From NCBI GenBank assembly GCA_963715995.1, contig OY970283.1, forward strand, positions 1,302,001 to 1,366,000: 64,000 bases of DNA. Direction: 5' to 3'. This stretch comes from DATBDN01 sp963715995. GTDB taxonomy: Bacteria > Actinomycetota > Thermoleophilia > Solirubrobacterales > Thermoleophilaceae. The notes under the pieces were generated by a model. It searched no databases. It saw only the letters and a list, made by a program, of their open reading frames with translations, and was not told where the DNA came from. Numbering within the stretch: position 1 is the stretch's first letter; each line of letters begins with the position of its first letter. The position numbers were made by a program, and so were the translations under genes. Positions 9,782 through 20,052 of this stretch are shown piece by piece.

Positions 9782-10095
9782 GGGTGAGCCTCCCTCGTGA
9801 GGTGAGTGGTGACGGTGATCGGGGGCCGATCACCAGATTTGCCGTTCCGCCCGGGTGGGGTAGGAAACCACCCACAACGGATCAAGATGCGTGTTCGGCA
9901 AGAAGAGGCGATCTGCTGACGGTCTTCGCCCCTCTTAGACACCAGCCCGTCCGCAAATTGCGGGATTTTTCGACTCGGTGGGTCAGGTCTCCCCGAGCTT
10001 GGCTGGGGGGAAGTGTCGACGGATCATCGGGGACTTTTAGGTGCCAGGGCACCCAAAACTCCCCAACGATCGGAACGAGCGCGCCCCCGCGGCCG
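9782..10095 (-). other. Non-coding region upstream of the secreted-protein operon
   Basis: About 314 nt without a convincing gene, between ctaB's stop and the secreted-protein start. It contains a perfect 9-bp inverted repeat (9814-9834) and a smaller GGGTGG/CCACCC repeat (9853-9873). On the minus strand this would be promoter plus 5' leader of the operon. No riboswitch class was recognised. Confidence 0.5.
9814..9834. promoter_or_regulatory. Perfect 9-bp inverted repeat, possible operator
   Basis: GGTGATCGG at 9814-9822 and its exact complement at 9826-9834, separated by GGG, 33 nt upstream of the secreted-protein ATG. The size and position suit a dimeric regulator site or a leader hairpin. 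Confidence 0.4.
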
Positions 10096-10995
10096 CTACA
10101 CGTGCACGTCGACAACCATCGCCGCGAACAACAGCGCCAGGTAGGCGAGCGACGACAGGTACAGCTGCAGCGCCGGCCGGCGCTCGCGGGCGCGGAACAG
10201 GCGCACCGCCAGCCACACGAAGCCTCCGCCGAGCACCGTGGCGGAGATGAAGTACACGGCGCCGAAGAGGCCGCCTACGAAGGGGAGGATCGTGACTGCG
10301 ACCAGCAGGAACGTGTAGAGCACGATCTGGAAGCGGGTCTCTTCCTCGCCGCGGACCACCGGCATCATCGGCACGCCAGCCTTCGCGTACTCGTCCTTCA
10401 TCAGCAGCGAGAGGGCCCAGAAGTGGGGCGGGGTCCAGTAGAAGACGATCGCGAACAGGTACAGCGCTGAGCCGCTCAGGCGCCCGGTCGTGGCCGCCCA
10501 GGCGACCAGCGGCGGCACCGCGCCGGCGGCCCCGCCGATGACGATGTTCTGCGGCGTCCGGCGCTTCAGCCAGATCGTGTAGACGAAGACGTAGCCGAGC
10601 AAGCCGCTCAACGAAAGAGCCGCCGCCAGCACGTTGACGAACGTGGCCAGCAGCGCGAACGCCGATACGCCCAGCAGGATCCCGAACGTGAGCGCGTTGC
10701 GCGGCGCCACGCGCCCGGACGGCACCGGCCGGTTGGCCGTCCGGACCATGACCGCGTCCAGGTCGCGGTCGAACCAATGGTTGATCGCACCGGCGCCTCC
10801 CGCTGACAGCGCGCCTCCCAGGCAGGTCAGAGCCACTCGGCCGATCGATGGCGATCCCGCGACGTACATCGTGGTGATCGTGGTGAACAGAAGCAGCGTC
10901 TGGACACGCGGCTTCATCATGTCGAAGTAGTCGCCAACCACTGCGCGCATGCGCGCGCGTGCGGCCAGACGTTGTGTGGCGGTGCCGGCTTCCAC
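10096..10995 (-). CDS. ctaB: Protoheme IX farnesyltransferase (heme O synthase)
   Basis: A 299-residue UbiA-superfamily membrane prenyltransferase that adds a farnesyl group to heme b to make heme O for cytochrome oxidase. The Mg-binding signature NHWFDRDLDAVMVRTANRPV is clear, and about eight or nine hydrophobic helices follow. It lies directly downstream of ctaD on the same strand, the usual partner order. The GTG start at 10995 is preceded by TAGTCT with an 8-nt gap, which overlaps the ctaD stop, so ctaB may also have its own leaderless transcript. Confidence 0.95.
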   Translation of the reverse strand: MEAGTATQRLAARARMRAVVGDYFDMMKPRVQTLLLFTTITTMYVAGSPSIGRVALTCLGGALSAGGAGAINHWFDRDLDAVMVRTANRPVPSGRVAPRNALTFGILLGVSAFALLATFVNVLAAALSLSGLLGYVFVYTIWLKRRTPQNIVIGGAAGAVPPLVAWAATTGRLSGSALYLFAIVFYWTPPHFWALSLLMKDEYAKAGVPMMPVVRGEEETRFQIVLYTFLLVAVTILPFVGGLFGAVYFISATVLGGGFVWLAVRLFRARERRPALQLYLSSLAYLALLFAAMVVDVHV

Positions 10996-11001
10996 GGCGG
11001 A

Positions 11002-12720
<1,719 letters not shown>

Positions 12721-12728
12721 GGGTCTCC

Positions 12729-13622
12729 TTAGTTCGCGTTCGTCTTGGTGGCGGTCGGATCGCCCTGGCCGGACTTGCGTGCGGCGGCCAGTGCGGCCTG
12801 CGAGGCGAGGATGTTCTTGCGCTGGTTCTCGATCCAGCTCTGGTACTGGTCGACCGGAACCGCGATCACCCGCGCGCGCATGTCGGCGTGGTTGTCACCG
12901 CAGAGCTCGGCGCACTCGCCGTAGTAGACGCCGGGCTTCGAGATCTTGAACCAGGTCTGGTTGGTGTGGCCGGGCACGGCGTCGGCCTTGCCGCCGAGCT
13001 TGGGGATCCACCACGAGTGGTCCACGTCCGAGGAGTAGATCTTCAGCGTGACCGTGGTGTTGATCGGCACGTACATGTCGGTGTACGCGTAGACGGGCCG
13101 GTTCTCCGTGAGCGGCTTCTCGCCCACGTAGTCGAAGCGCCAGATGTACTGCTGGCCGTTCACGTGGATGCGCAGCGACTTGCCGCCGGGCGGCGCCTGC
13201 TGCCCGAGCGATGCATACGGCACGCCGGCGGCCAGCTGCGCGCCGTTGGCACCGGTGCGGTCCGGATGGATGATGCCCGGCAGCGCGATGAACGAGATCG
13301 CGGCGACGATCGACACCAGCACGATCGCGCCGATCGTCCAGCCGAGCTCCAGCGGCACGTTGCCGTGGACCGCGACGGGCATCGGATCGTTGCGCTTGCG
13401 GCGGAACTTGACGACGCAGTAGATGATCAGGATCTCGACGCCGATGAAGACGACCAGGCCCATGATCCCGGCGATGATGTAGAGCGTGTTGATGCGGTCC
13501 GCGTTCGGCGAGCCGCCGTGCTCGGGGGTGAACGTGTCGGCAAGCGCCGGTGCCGCCGCGCCGAGCGGGATCAGCAGAGCGGCAGCGGCCGCGAGCAGGG
13601 AGTGAGTCCGCTTCGAGCGCAA
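12729..13622 (-). CDS. ctaC: Cytochrome c oxidase subunit II
   Basis: A 297-residue CuA subunit that takes electrons from cytochrome c. It has a signal-like N-terminus (ALLIPLGAAAPALA), two transmembrane helices (about 46-70 and 95-118) and an external cupredoxin domain. CuA ligands are His202 (DHSWW), Cys237, Glu239, Cys241, His245 and Met248 (CAELCGDNHADM). The TTG start 13622 lies 10 nt after TATAGT. It is the first gene of the ctaC-ctaD-ctaB set, and the enoyl-CoA hydratase gene lies 28 nt upstream on the same strand. Confidence 0.95.
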   Translation of the reverse strand: MRSKRTHSLLAAAAALLIPLGAAAPALADTFTPEHGGSPNADRINTLYIIAGIMGLVVFIGVEILIIYCVVKFRRKRNDPMPVAVHGNVPLELGWTIGAIVLVSIVAAISFIALPGIIHPDRTGANGAQLAAGVPYASLGQQAPPGGKSLRIHVNGQQYIWRFDYVGEKPLTENRPVYAYTDMYVPINTTVTLKIYSSDVDHSWWIPKLGGKADAVPGHTNQTWFKISKPGVYYGECAELCGDNHADMRARVIAVPVDQYQSWIENQRKNILASQAALAAARKSGQGDPTATKTNAN

Positions 13623-13650
13623 GGCGGGCGCAACTATACGGGGGACTCAG

Positions 13651-14448
13651 TTAGGACCCGGTGAAGGACGGCTTGCGTTTCTCCACGAACGACGACACGC
13701 CCTCGGCCACGTCCTTAGTGCGGAAAAGCTCATGCTGGATGTCGGCTTCGAGCTCGAGCTGAGCGTTCAGGTCGCCGTAGACCATCTGGTTGATCGCCCG
13801 CTTCGAGCCCGCGTACGAGCGCGTCGGCCCCTTGGCAAGCTGCAGCGCCAGCTCGAGCGACTCCTTCGGCAGCGACTCCGGCTCGACCACGCGGTTGATC
13901 AGGCCCCAGTCGAGCGCCTGCTGCGCCGGCACGCGTTCGCCCAGCAGCGCCATCTCGAACGCGCGCGCCTTGCCGACCGCGGCCGGCACGAACGCCGTCG
14001 AGCCGCCGTCAGGCATCAAACCGATGTTCACGAACGCGAGGTTGAAGTAGGCGCTCGAGGAGGCCAGGATCAGGTCGCAGGCGAACGCCAGCGACGCGCC
14101 GATGCCCACCGCCGGGCCGTTGACCGCCGCGACCACGGGCTTCGGCAGCTCGCGCAGGCCGAGCAGGATTGGGTGGTAGAGCTCGGTCAGGCGCTTGCGC
14201 ACGTTCGGCAGACCGTCCTCGTCGGTCTCGCCGGCGCCGGACGCCTTCAGGTCGGCACCCGAGGAGAACCCGCGCCCCGACCCGGTTATCAGGAGCGCGC
14301 GGACCGAATCGTCCTGCGCATCCTTTGTAACCACATCGCGCAGGTCGTGTCCGAACTGCTCGTTCCAAGCGTTGAGGCTTTCAGGGCGGTTGAGTGTGAT
14401 CCGGCCGACGCCGTCCTCGACGTCCCAGATGACGGTTTCGTAGCTCAT
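13651..14448 (-). CDS. Enoyl-CoA hydratase/isomerase family protein
   Basis: A 265-residue crotonase-fold enzyme. The oxyanion-hole motifs are visible (GSGRGFSSGADLKAS and AAVNGPAVGIGASLAFACDL), followed by NIGLMPDGGSTAFVP, where the Glu usually found for hydration at the GLxPExG position is replaced by Asp. The C-terminal half has the usual trimerisation helices. It hydrates or isomerises an enoyl-CoA in fatty-acid or aromatic-acid breakdown. ATG 14448 is used because an extended reading frame would run into the divergent gene. It is divergent from the MBL gene with 22 nt between starts. Confidence 0.88.
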   Translation of the reverse strand: MSYETVIWDVEDGVGRITLNRPESLNAWNEQFGHDLRDVVTKDAQDDSVRALLITGSGRGFSSGADLKASGAGETDEDGLPNVRKRLTELYHPILLGLRELPKPVVAAVNGPAVGIGASLAFACDLILASSSAYFNLAFVNIGLMPDGGSTAFVPAAVGKARAFEMALLGERVPAQQALDWGLINRVVEPESLPKESLELALQLAKGPTRSYAGSKRAINQMVYGDLNAQLELEADIQHELFRTKDVAEGVSSFVEKRKPSFTGS

Positions 14449-14457
14449 GTGCCTGCG

Positions 14458-14463
14458 TATTCT
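14458..14463 (+). promoter_or_regulatory. -10 box (TATTCT) of the MBL-R2lox operon
   Basis: TATTCT followed by 7 nt and ATG 14471. It selects this ATG over ATG 14447, which would lie upstream of the box and overlap the divergent gene's start. Confidence 0.55.
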
Positions 14464-14470
14464 GCTTGGA

Positions 14471-15124
14471 ATGCTGTTGGAGGAGGTTGAGTGGCTCGGG
14501 CACTCGGGTTTCAGGATCACCGTCGGCTCGGCGTCGATCTACATCGACCCGTACCGGGTGGCATCCGATTCGCCGCCCGCGAACCTGATCCTGATCACGC
14601 ACCAGCACTACGACCACTTCTCGATCCAGGACCTGGAGCGGCTGCGCAGTGACGACACACGCGTGATCGCGCCGCCGGCCGTGGCCGAGCGGCTCGAGGG
14701 CAGCGTCAGCTCGGTGGCGCCGGGCGACGTGATCGAGACCGACATCCCCGGCGTCGACGTGCGCGCGGTGCCCGCCTACAACACGTCCAAGCGCGACGGC
14801 GAGGGGCGGCCGTTCCACCCACGCGAGGCCGGCTGCGTGGGCTACGAGCTGAACGTGCGCGGCGAGCGCCTGTACCACGCGGGCGACACCGACGTGATCC
14901 CCGAGATGGACTGGGTCGTGGGCGCCGAGCTGGCGCTGCTGCCCGTGTCCGGCGTTCACGTGATGACCGCGCTGGAGGCCGCCGAGGCTGCACGTAGGAT
15001 TCAGCCGACCGTGGCGGTTCCGATGCACTGGGGTGGACACATCGGATCCGAGACCGACGCTCAGGCCTTCGCCGACGCCGCGCCGGTCGACGTGGTGATC
15101 ATGCGCCCGGCGGAGGCGGCGTGA
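14471..15124 (+). CDS. MBL-fold metal-dependent hydrolase (UlaG-like)
   Basis: A 217-residue cytoplasmic protein of the short metallo-beta-lactamase type. The metal motif is HQHYDHF after LILITH, followed by a buried Asp in YHAGDTDVIPEM and a late His in VAVPMHWGGH. These match the UlaG/L-ascorbate-6-phosphate lactonase-like group, whose members act on very different substrates, so no substrate is assigned. It is the first gene of an operon; its stop overlaps the next start (GTGA). Confidence 0.85.
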   Translation: MLLEEVEWLGHSGFRITVGSASIYIDPYRVASDSPPANLILITHQHYDHFSIQDLERLRSDDTRVIAPPAVAERLEGSVSSVAPGDVIETDIPGVDVRAVPAYNTSKRDGEGRPFHPREAGCVGYELNVRGERLYHAGDTDVIPEMDWVVGAELALLPVSGVHVMTALEAAEAARRIQPTVAVPMHWGGHIGSETDAQAFADAAPVDVVIMRPAEAA

Positions 15125-16869
15125 CCCGCGCGCAGGCAGCCTTCAGGCAGATGGCCGAGGCCGACCCGGACCTGGCCACGCGCCTGGTCTTGATGTCGCT
15201 GCCGGTGGTGGCCAAGCGCATCTCCGGTGAGCTGACGTACGACCTGACCGTGCACGGCTGGGGCACCTACCGCGTGTCGAAGCACAACGGCGCGGCAACG
15301 GTCGACGAGCAGCCCGAGCGCGCGGACGTGGATCGCCCCGACCCGGGCGTGGACTTCACGATGGTGATGGACGCGCGCGCGCTGGCGCAGATGGCGGCCG
15401 GGGCCAACCCCGCGCGGCTGATGCTGGACGGCCGGCTGCGCATCCGCGGCAAGCGCCGCCGCGCGCTCAAGCTGCGCGCGATGGCCGAGGGCGAGCTCGA
15501 CCTGGCCGAGGTGCTGCGCTCGGGCGCGGACATCGACCCCGACCTGCTCTATCGCTCGCTGGAGTACCTGATCGATCCCGAATGGACGCGCGGCCACAAG
15601 TTCACGGTCGTCTACGAGATCGGCGACAACGCCTGGCAGGTGGAGGTCCGAGACGGCAACCGCCCGACCGTGGCCACCGGTCACCCGTCGAGCAAGCCCG
15701 ATGCGACCGTGCGGCTGTCGCTGGACACGTTCCGGTCGCTGCTGAACGGCGAGCTCACGCCAACCCAGGCGATGCAGCGCGACCTGACGTCGGTGGACGG
15801 GCAGATCTATCCGGTCACGTTGCTGGGCCGCTGGATGGAGCGCGCCCAGGGCCGCGACGAGCAGGAGATGGCGCGCGAGCGCGAGCAGCGCACGAAGCAG
15901 GATGCGCGGGTTGGCAGCTGGGGCGGGGCCAAGCCCGGAACGAACGGCGCCGGCCGCCAGGGCACCGACGGGCTGCTCGACTACACCGAGCTCTACGCGC
16001 TGTGGGAGCGCCAGAACTGGAAGGCGCACGAGCTGGACTTCTCGGTCGACCGCGAGCAGTGGGTCACCACGCCGCGCGACTCGCAGATCCACACCACCTG
16101 GTCGCTCGGCTCGTTCTACATCGGCGAGCAGCGCGTGACCGCCGACCTGGTCCCGTTCGTGGCCGCGGCGCCGAGCGGTGAGGTGGAGGCGTTCCTGGCA
16201 ACCCAGCTCGTCGACGAGGCCCGGCACGCGGTCTTCTTCGATCGCTTCGGCTCCGAGGTGATGGTGCTCGACGCCGGCGACCTGCGCGGCCGGCTCGCCG
16301 AGCTGGAGCAGCTGATGATGGACCCGTGGCGCCAGCTCTTCGACGACGACCTGCGCGGGATCGCAAAGCGGATCGCGGAGCGGCCCGACGACCTCGACCT
16401 GTTCGTCGAGGGGATCACGACGTACCACATGGTCATCGAGGGCGTGCTGGCGATGACGGGCCAGCACTTCATCCTCAAGTACATGGAGGACCATGGGTTG
16501 TTCCCGGGCTTCCAGAAGGGCTTCTCGCTGGTCGAGCGCGACGAGCACCGCCACATCGCGTTCGGCGTGCGCTTCCTGAAGGACGTCATCGAGCAGGAGC
16601 CGCGCTACGGCGAGGTGGTGCTGAACAAGGTGCTCGAGCTCGTCCCGCATGCCTCGCACGTGTTCGTTCCGCCGTACGCGGACTCGCCGACCGACTTCGT
16701 GAGCTACGGCTACCGCTCGGACGAGATCTACGGGTTCGCCTACCGCTCGCTCAAGCGGCGCATGGGGCTGCTGGGCCTGGAGCTGCCGCCGGCCGCGGAG
16801 CTCATGCCCGGGCCGGTGGACTCCGACGCCCATGCCGCGTCGCCCGAGCAGGCGCCGACCGCGGCGTAG
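15121..16869 (+). CDS. Tandem SCP2 domains fused to an R2-like ligand-binding oxidase (R2lox)
   Basis: A 582-residue fusion. Residues about 15-125 and 140-245 are two SCP2 (sterol-carrier-protein-2) lipid-binding folds; a charged linker leads to a ferritin-like domain from about 283 to 560. That domain keeps the Mn/Fe or diiron ligands Glu336, Glu366/His369 (DEARHA), Glu440 and Glu475/His478 (ERDEHRH). Val339 lies three residues after Glu336 and Tyr435 five before Glu440, the same spacing as the Val-Tyr pair that forms an ether cross-link in mycobacterial R2lox. R2lox proteins bind a long-chain fatty acid at the metal site, so the attached lipid-carrier domains suggest substrate delivery (inference). 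Start GTG overlaps the upstream stop. Confidence 0.88.
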   Translation: MTRAQAAFRQMAEADPDLATRLVLMSLPVVAKRISGELTYDLTVHGWGTYRVSKHNGAATVDEQPERADVDRPDPGVDFTMVMDARALAQMAAGANPARLMLDGRLRIRGKRRRALKLRAMAEGELDLAEVLRSGADIDPDLLYRSLEYLIDPEWTRGHKFTVVYEIGDNAWQVEVRDGNRPTVATGHPSSKPDATVRLSLDTFRSLLNGELTPTQAMQRDLTSVDGQIYPVTLLGRWMERAQGRDEQEMAREREQRTKQDARVGSWGGAKPGTNGAGRQGTDGLLDYTELYALWERQNWKAHELDFSVDREQWVTTPRDSQIHTTWSLGSFYIGEQRVTADLVPFVAAAPSGEVEAFLATQLVDEARHAVFFDRFGSEVMVLDAGDLRGRLAELEQLMMDPWRQLFDDDLRGIAKRIAERPDDLDLFVEGITTYHMVIEGVLAMTGQHFILKYMEDHGLFPGFQKGFSLVERDEHRHIAFGVRFLKDVIEQEPRYGEVVLNKVLELVPHASHVFVPPYADSPTDFVSYGYRSDEIYGFAYRSLKRRMGLLGLELPPAAELMPGPVDSDAHAASPEQAPTAA

Positions 16870-16877
16870 CCGGCCTG

Positions 16878-17798
16878 TTGCGTCCCACCCGAGCCCAACG
16901 CGCTTGCGCTGCTGCCGCCGTTGTGGTCGGCTTCGCCACGCCGATCGTGCGCAGGCACCTCACGCGCGGGAAGGTCGGTAAGCGCACCGCCGTGGTCTCG
17001 GCGCTTGCGTGGCAGGCGCCCGCGGCGCTGGTGCTGGCCACGAGCCCGTCACGGCTGCGCGCCGCGGGGGTGTACGCGCTCCAGATGTGGGCGTACGTGA
17101 TGCACTACGACATGCCCGACGACGATCCCGACTGGATCGCCCGGCGGCTGAAGGTGCGCTACCCGATCACGGTCGACCGCTTCCTTGGACGCGGTGAGAT
17201 TCCAACCGTGCGGCTGCAGCGCCTGCTGGGCCGGACGGGCCAGGTCAGGCGCCATGACACCGCGCTCGCCTGGCTTCACTGGAGCTGGTTCATCGTCCCG
17301 CACGGGTCGATCGTGTACGTGCTGTGCCGGCGTCCGGAGCGCTACGAGCGGGCGGCGGCGATGATGGCCGCGACCTTCGACGCGGGCGTGCTCGTCTACT
17401 GGCTCGTGCCCACCGCGCCGCCATGGTGGGCGGGGCAGAACGGCCACCTGCCGCACGTGCGGCGCATCATGGTCGAGGCCGGCACTGAGTTCTGGGGCGA
17501 GCTTTGGCAGCGGCTTTACGATTCGCTGGGTCGTAACCCTTTTGCCGCCATGCCGTCACTCCATTTCGGTACCTCAGTCATGGCCGCCCACGTGCTGGGC
17601 GAGGTCGGTCCTGCCGAGGCCGCGGTCGGCTGGGCATACACGGCGGGGCTTGGCTTCGCGCTCGTGTACCTGGGTGAGCACTACGTGACCGACCTGATCG
17701 CGGGCGCGGCACTTGCCGAGACCGTGCGCGTGGTTGCCCCGCACGCCGCGCCGGTCGCCCGCCGGCTGGCCGGCTTCCTGCGCCCGGAGGTTGCGTGA
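16878..17798 (+). CDS. PAP2-superfamily membrane phosphatase
   Basis: About 306 residues with several membrane helices. The PAP2 motifs AMPSLHFGTSV and LGEHYVTDLIAG are clear and carry the two catalytic His. Hydrophobic helices around WSWFIVPHG and VYWLVPTAPPWW fit the inositol-phosphotransferase/Aur1-like branch rather than the short PgpB type. It likely removes or transfers a phosphate on a lipid head group at the membrane. The start is uncertain: TTG 16878 lies 8 nt after the upstream stop, and GTG 16923 is possible. Its stop overlaps the next gene's start (GTGA), so it belongs to the same operon as the R2lox fusion. Confidence 0.82.
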   Translation: MRPTRAQRACAAAAVVVGFATPIVRRHLTRGKVGKRTAVVSALAWQAPAALVLATSPSRLRAAGVYALQMWAYVMHYDMPDDDPDWIARRLKVRYPITVDRFLGRGEIPTVRLQRLLGRTGQVRRHDTALAWLHWSWFIVPHGSIVYVLCRRPERYERAAAMMAATFDAGVLVYWLVPTAPPWWAGQNGHLPHVRRIMVEAGTEFWGELWQRLYDSLGRNPFAAMPSLHFGTSVMAAHVLGEVGPAEAAVGWAYTAGLGFALVYLGEHYVTDLIAGAALAETVRVVAPHAAPVARRLAGFLRPEVA

Positions 17799-18967
17799 GC
17801 GACGACTCCACAGTCGGGATGGAGACACGTCAGTACGACGTCATCGACGTCGCGCAGGACCACATGGACGAGGGCACGTTCGGGCGGCTCAGCTCGCCGC
17901 GTGCGGTGGCGATCATCCTCGTCGGGATCGTGGTCGCGATCGTGGGCCTGTACGTGCTGCTGCCCAAGCTCGTGGGCGTGTCGGGCGCGTTCAACCGGCT
18001 GGGCGACGCGACCTGGTACTGGATCGTGGTCGCGTTCGGGTTCGTGGTGGTCGCCTTCGGCGCCTATGCCGGCGTCTTCAGGGCGGTCGTGGGCGGGGGC
18101 CCCGACTCGGGGATCCCGAAGGGCCGCCTGAACCTGCGCGCCTCGTACGAGATCACGATGGCGGGCTTCGCCGGCTCGACGTTCTTCTCGGCGGCCGGCG
18201 CGGGCGGCCTGATCATCATCTACTGGGCGCTGCGCAAGGCCGGCATGGAGGCGCGGCGCGCGGCGTGCCGGATGGTGGCGCTGCTGGTGCTGCTCTACGC
18301 GTTCTATGCGGCTGCGCTGATCATCTTCGGCGTGCTGCTGCGCACGGGTGTCCTCCATGGCTCGCACCCCACCGGCGGCACGATCGTGCCGGCGGGCGTC
18401 GCGGGCGTGCTGATCGCCCTCGCGTCCTTCATCGCGCTCATCCCCGGCGACTTCGAGCGCCGCATCAACCTCGTGCAGAAGGGCACGGGCCGCGCCGCCC
18501 GCGTGGCGCACCGGCTGGCCACGATCCCGGGCACGGTGGCCACCGGCGTGCGCACGGCGATCGACCGCCTGCGCGACCGCGAGACCGGCCTCTTGGCGGT
18601 CAGCGGCGGCATCCTCTACTGGGGCGGCAACATTGGCGTGCTCTGGGCGGCCTTCCACGCATACGGGGTGGAGGTGCCGTTCGGCGTCGTCGTGCAGGGC
18701 TTCTTCGTCGGGATGGCGGCCAACGTGATCCCGTCGCCCGCCGCCGGAGCGGGACCCGTGGATGCCGGGATGATCGCGGCGTTCATCCTCTTCGACATCC
18801 CGAAGGAGTCCGTGTTCCCGGCGGTCTTGACCTACCGTCTCATAGCCTTCTGGCTGCCGACGATCCCCGGGATCATCGCCTACTTCCAGCTGCGCCGGAC
18901 CGTGCACGGCTGGGAGGAACTGGACAGGACGGGCTACACTTCAATTAGTAAAGTATTGGAGGCCTAG
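17795..18967 (+). CDS. YbhN/AglD-type (LPG synthase TM-like) integral membrane protein
   Basis: A 390-residue membrane protein of the UPF0104 / lysylphosphatidylglycerol-synthase membrane-domain family, with about eight helices. Typical elements are the small-residue motif FFSAAGAGGLIIIYWALRKAG and a late NVIPSPAAGAGPVDAGMIAAF segment, which corresponds to the conserved GxxGxxEA-like region with Asp in place of Glu. Family members have been linked to lipid flipping or to supplying membrane lipid substrates. The GTG start overlaps the PAP2 stop, and its own stop overlaps the trxB start by one base, placing it in a putative membrane-lipid operon. Confidence 0.8.
   Translation: MSDDSTVGMETRQYDVIDVAQDHMDEGTFGRLSSPRAVAIILVGIVVAIVGLYVLLPKLVGVSGAFNRLGDATWYWIVVAFGFVVVAFGAYAGVFRAVVGGGPDSGIPKGRLNLRASYEITMAGFAGSTFFSAAGAGGLIIIYWALRKAGMEARRAACRMVALLVLLYAFYAAALIIFGVLLRTGVLHGSHPTGGTIVPAGVAGVLIALASFIALIPGDFERRINLVQKGTGRAARVAHRLATIPGTVATGVRTAIDRLRDRETGLLAVSGGILYWGGNIGVLWAAFHAYGVEVPFGVVVQGFFVGMAANVIPSPAAGAGPVDAGMIAAFILFDIPKESVFPAVLTYRLIAFWLPTIPGIIAYFQLRRTVHGWEELDRTGYTSISKVLEA
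18936..18941 (+). promoter_or_regulatory. -10 box (TACACT), possible internal promoter for trxB
   Basis: TACACT in the last codons of the upstream gene, inside an AT-rich patch (18936-18959) that is rare in this DNA. The same hexamer precedes both tRNA genes. A GGAGG Shine-Dalgarno follows, so this transcript would have a leader. Confidence 0.4.
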
Positions 18968-20013
18968 TGAGTCAGGAGAACGGCGGCAAGCCCGTCGAGA
19001 ACGTGATCATCGTGGGGTCCGGCCCGGCCGGCTACACGGCTGCGCTCTACACCGCGCGCGCCGACCTTCAGCCGCTCGTGATCGAGGGCTGGGCGTGGGG
19101 CGGGCTGCTCCAGCAGACGACCGACGTCGAGAACTACCCCGGCTTCCCGGACGGCCTGATGGGCCCCGAGATGATGCAGCGCTTCCGCGACCAGGCGGTG
19201 CGCTTCGGCGGCGAGGAGCGCTTCGTCACCGACGAGGTGTCGAAGCTCGAGCTCTCGCCCGACGGCGGCGTTCACCGCCTCTGGGTCGGCGACACCGAGT
19301 ACCGCACGCGCGCCGTCATCCTCGCGATGGGCGCCGAGCCGAAGAAGCTCGGAGTCCCGGGCGAGGACGAGCTGTCGGTGGGTCGCGGCGTGTCGTACTG
19401 CGCCACCTGCGATGCAGCCTTCTACCGCGACAAGACCACGATCGTGGTCGGCGGCGGCGACACGGCGATGGAGGAGGCGATCTTCCTGGCCAAGTTCTCG
19501 TCGAAGGTGACCGTGGTGCATCGCCGCGACGAGTTCCGCGCGTCGAAGATCATGGTCGAGCGCGCGCGCCAGATCGAGAACCTCGAGTTCATGACGCCGT
19601 ACGAGCCCGTTAGCTTCGAAGCCGGTGAGGGCGGCCCGCTGTCCCAGGCGGTGCTGCGCAACACCGAGACCGGCGAGGAGACCACGCTGGACATCGACGG
19701 CGCGTTCATCGCGATCGGCCACCGGCCGAACTCGCACCTGGTTGCCGACCAGGTGAAGGTCGACGACGAGGGCTTCGTGCTGACCGAGGACAAGTCCACG
19801 CGCACCGGCGTGCCGGGCGTGTTCGCCGCCGGCGATCTCGTCGACCACATCTACCGCCAGGCCATCACGGCAGCCGGCACCGGCTGCCAGGCCGCACTCG
19901 ACGCCGAGTGGTACCTGCGCGACCGCGAGCCGAACCCGGCGGACCACTGGTTCGCCGAGGACGCATACGAGCACCAGGCGCCGAAAGCGCCGCAGGCAGC
20001 CTCGGCCGAGTAG
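18967..20013 (+). CDS. trxB: Thioredoxin-disulfide reductase
   Basis: A 348-residue flavoenzyme that uses NADPH to reduce thioredoxin. The FAD-binding GSGPAGYTAALYTARADL, the redox-active CATCDAAF, the NADPH-binding VGGGDTAMEEA and the closing GVFAAGDLVD are all present. It is about 30 residues longer than E. coli TrxB, with an Ala/Gln-rich tail after the usual end. GTG 18967 has TTGGAGG 6-8 nt upstream and overlaps the preceding stop by one base. A hairpin follows the stop. Confidence 0.95.
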   Translation: MSQENGGKPVENVIIVGSGPAGYTAALYTARADLQPLVIEGWAWGGLLQQTTDVENYPGFPDGLMGPEMMQRFRDQAVRFGGEERFVTDEVSKLELSPDGGVHRLWVGDTEYRTRAVILAMGAEPKKLGVPGEDELSVGRGVSYCATCDAAFYRDKTTIVVGGGDTAMEEAIFLAKFSSKVTVVHRRDEFRASKIMVERARQIENLEFMTPYEPVSFEAGEGGPLSQAVLRNTETGEETTLDIDGAFIAIGHRPNSHLVADQVKVDDEGFVLTEDKSTRTGVPGVFAAGDLVDHIYRQAITAAGTGCQAALDAEWYLRDREPNPADHWFAEDAYEHQAPKAPQAASAE

Positions 20014-20014
20014 C

Positions 20015-20035
20015 CAGAGGGGTCTGACCCCTTTG
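20015..20035. terminator. Hairpin between convergent trxB and the cupredoxin gene
   Basis: AGGGGT (20018-20023), CTG loop, ACCCCT (20027-20032), extendable by three more pairs (one G-T wobble) to about 9 bp. It lies between two convergent stops and could terminate both strands, although no U-run follows. Confidence 0.5.
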
Positions 20036-20052
20036 GGGGCTTGCGTCAGTAG

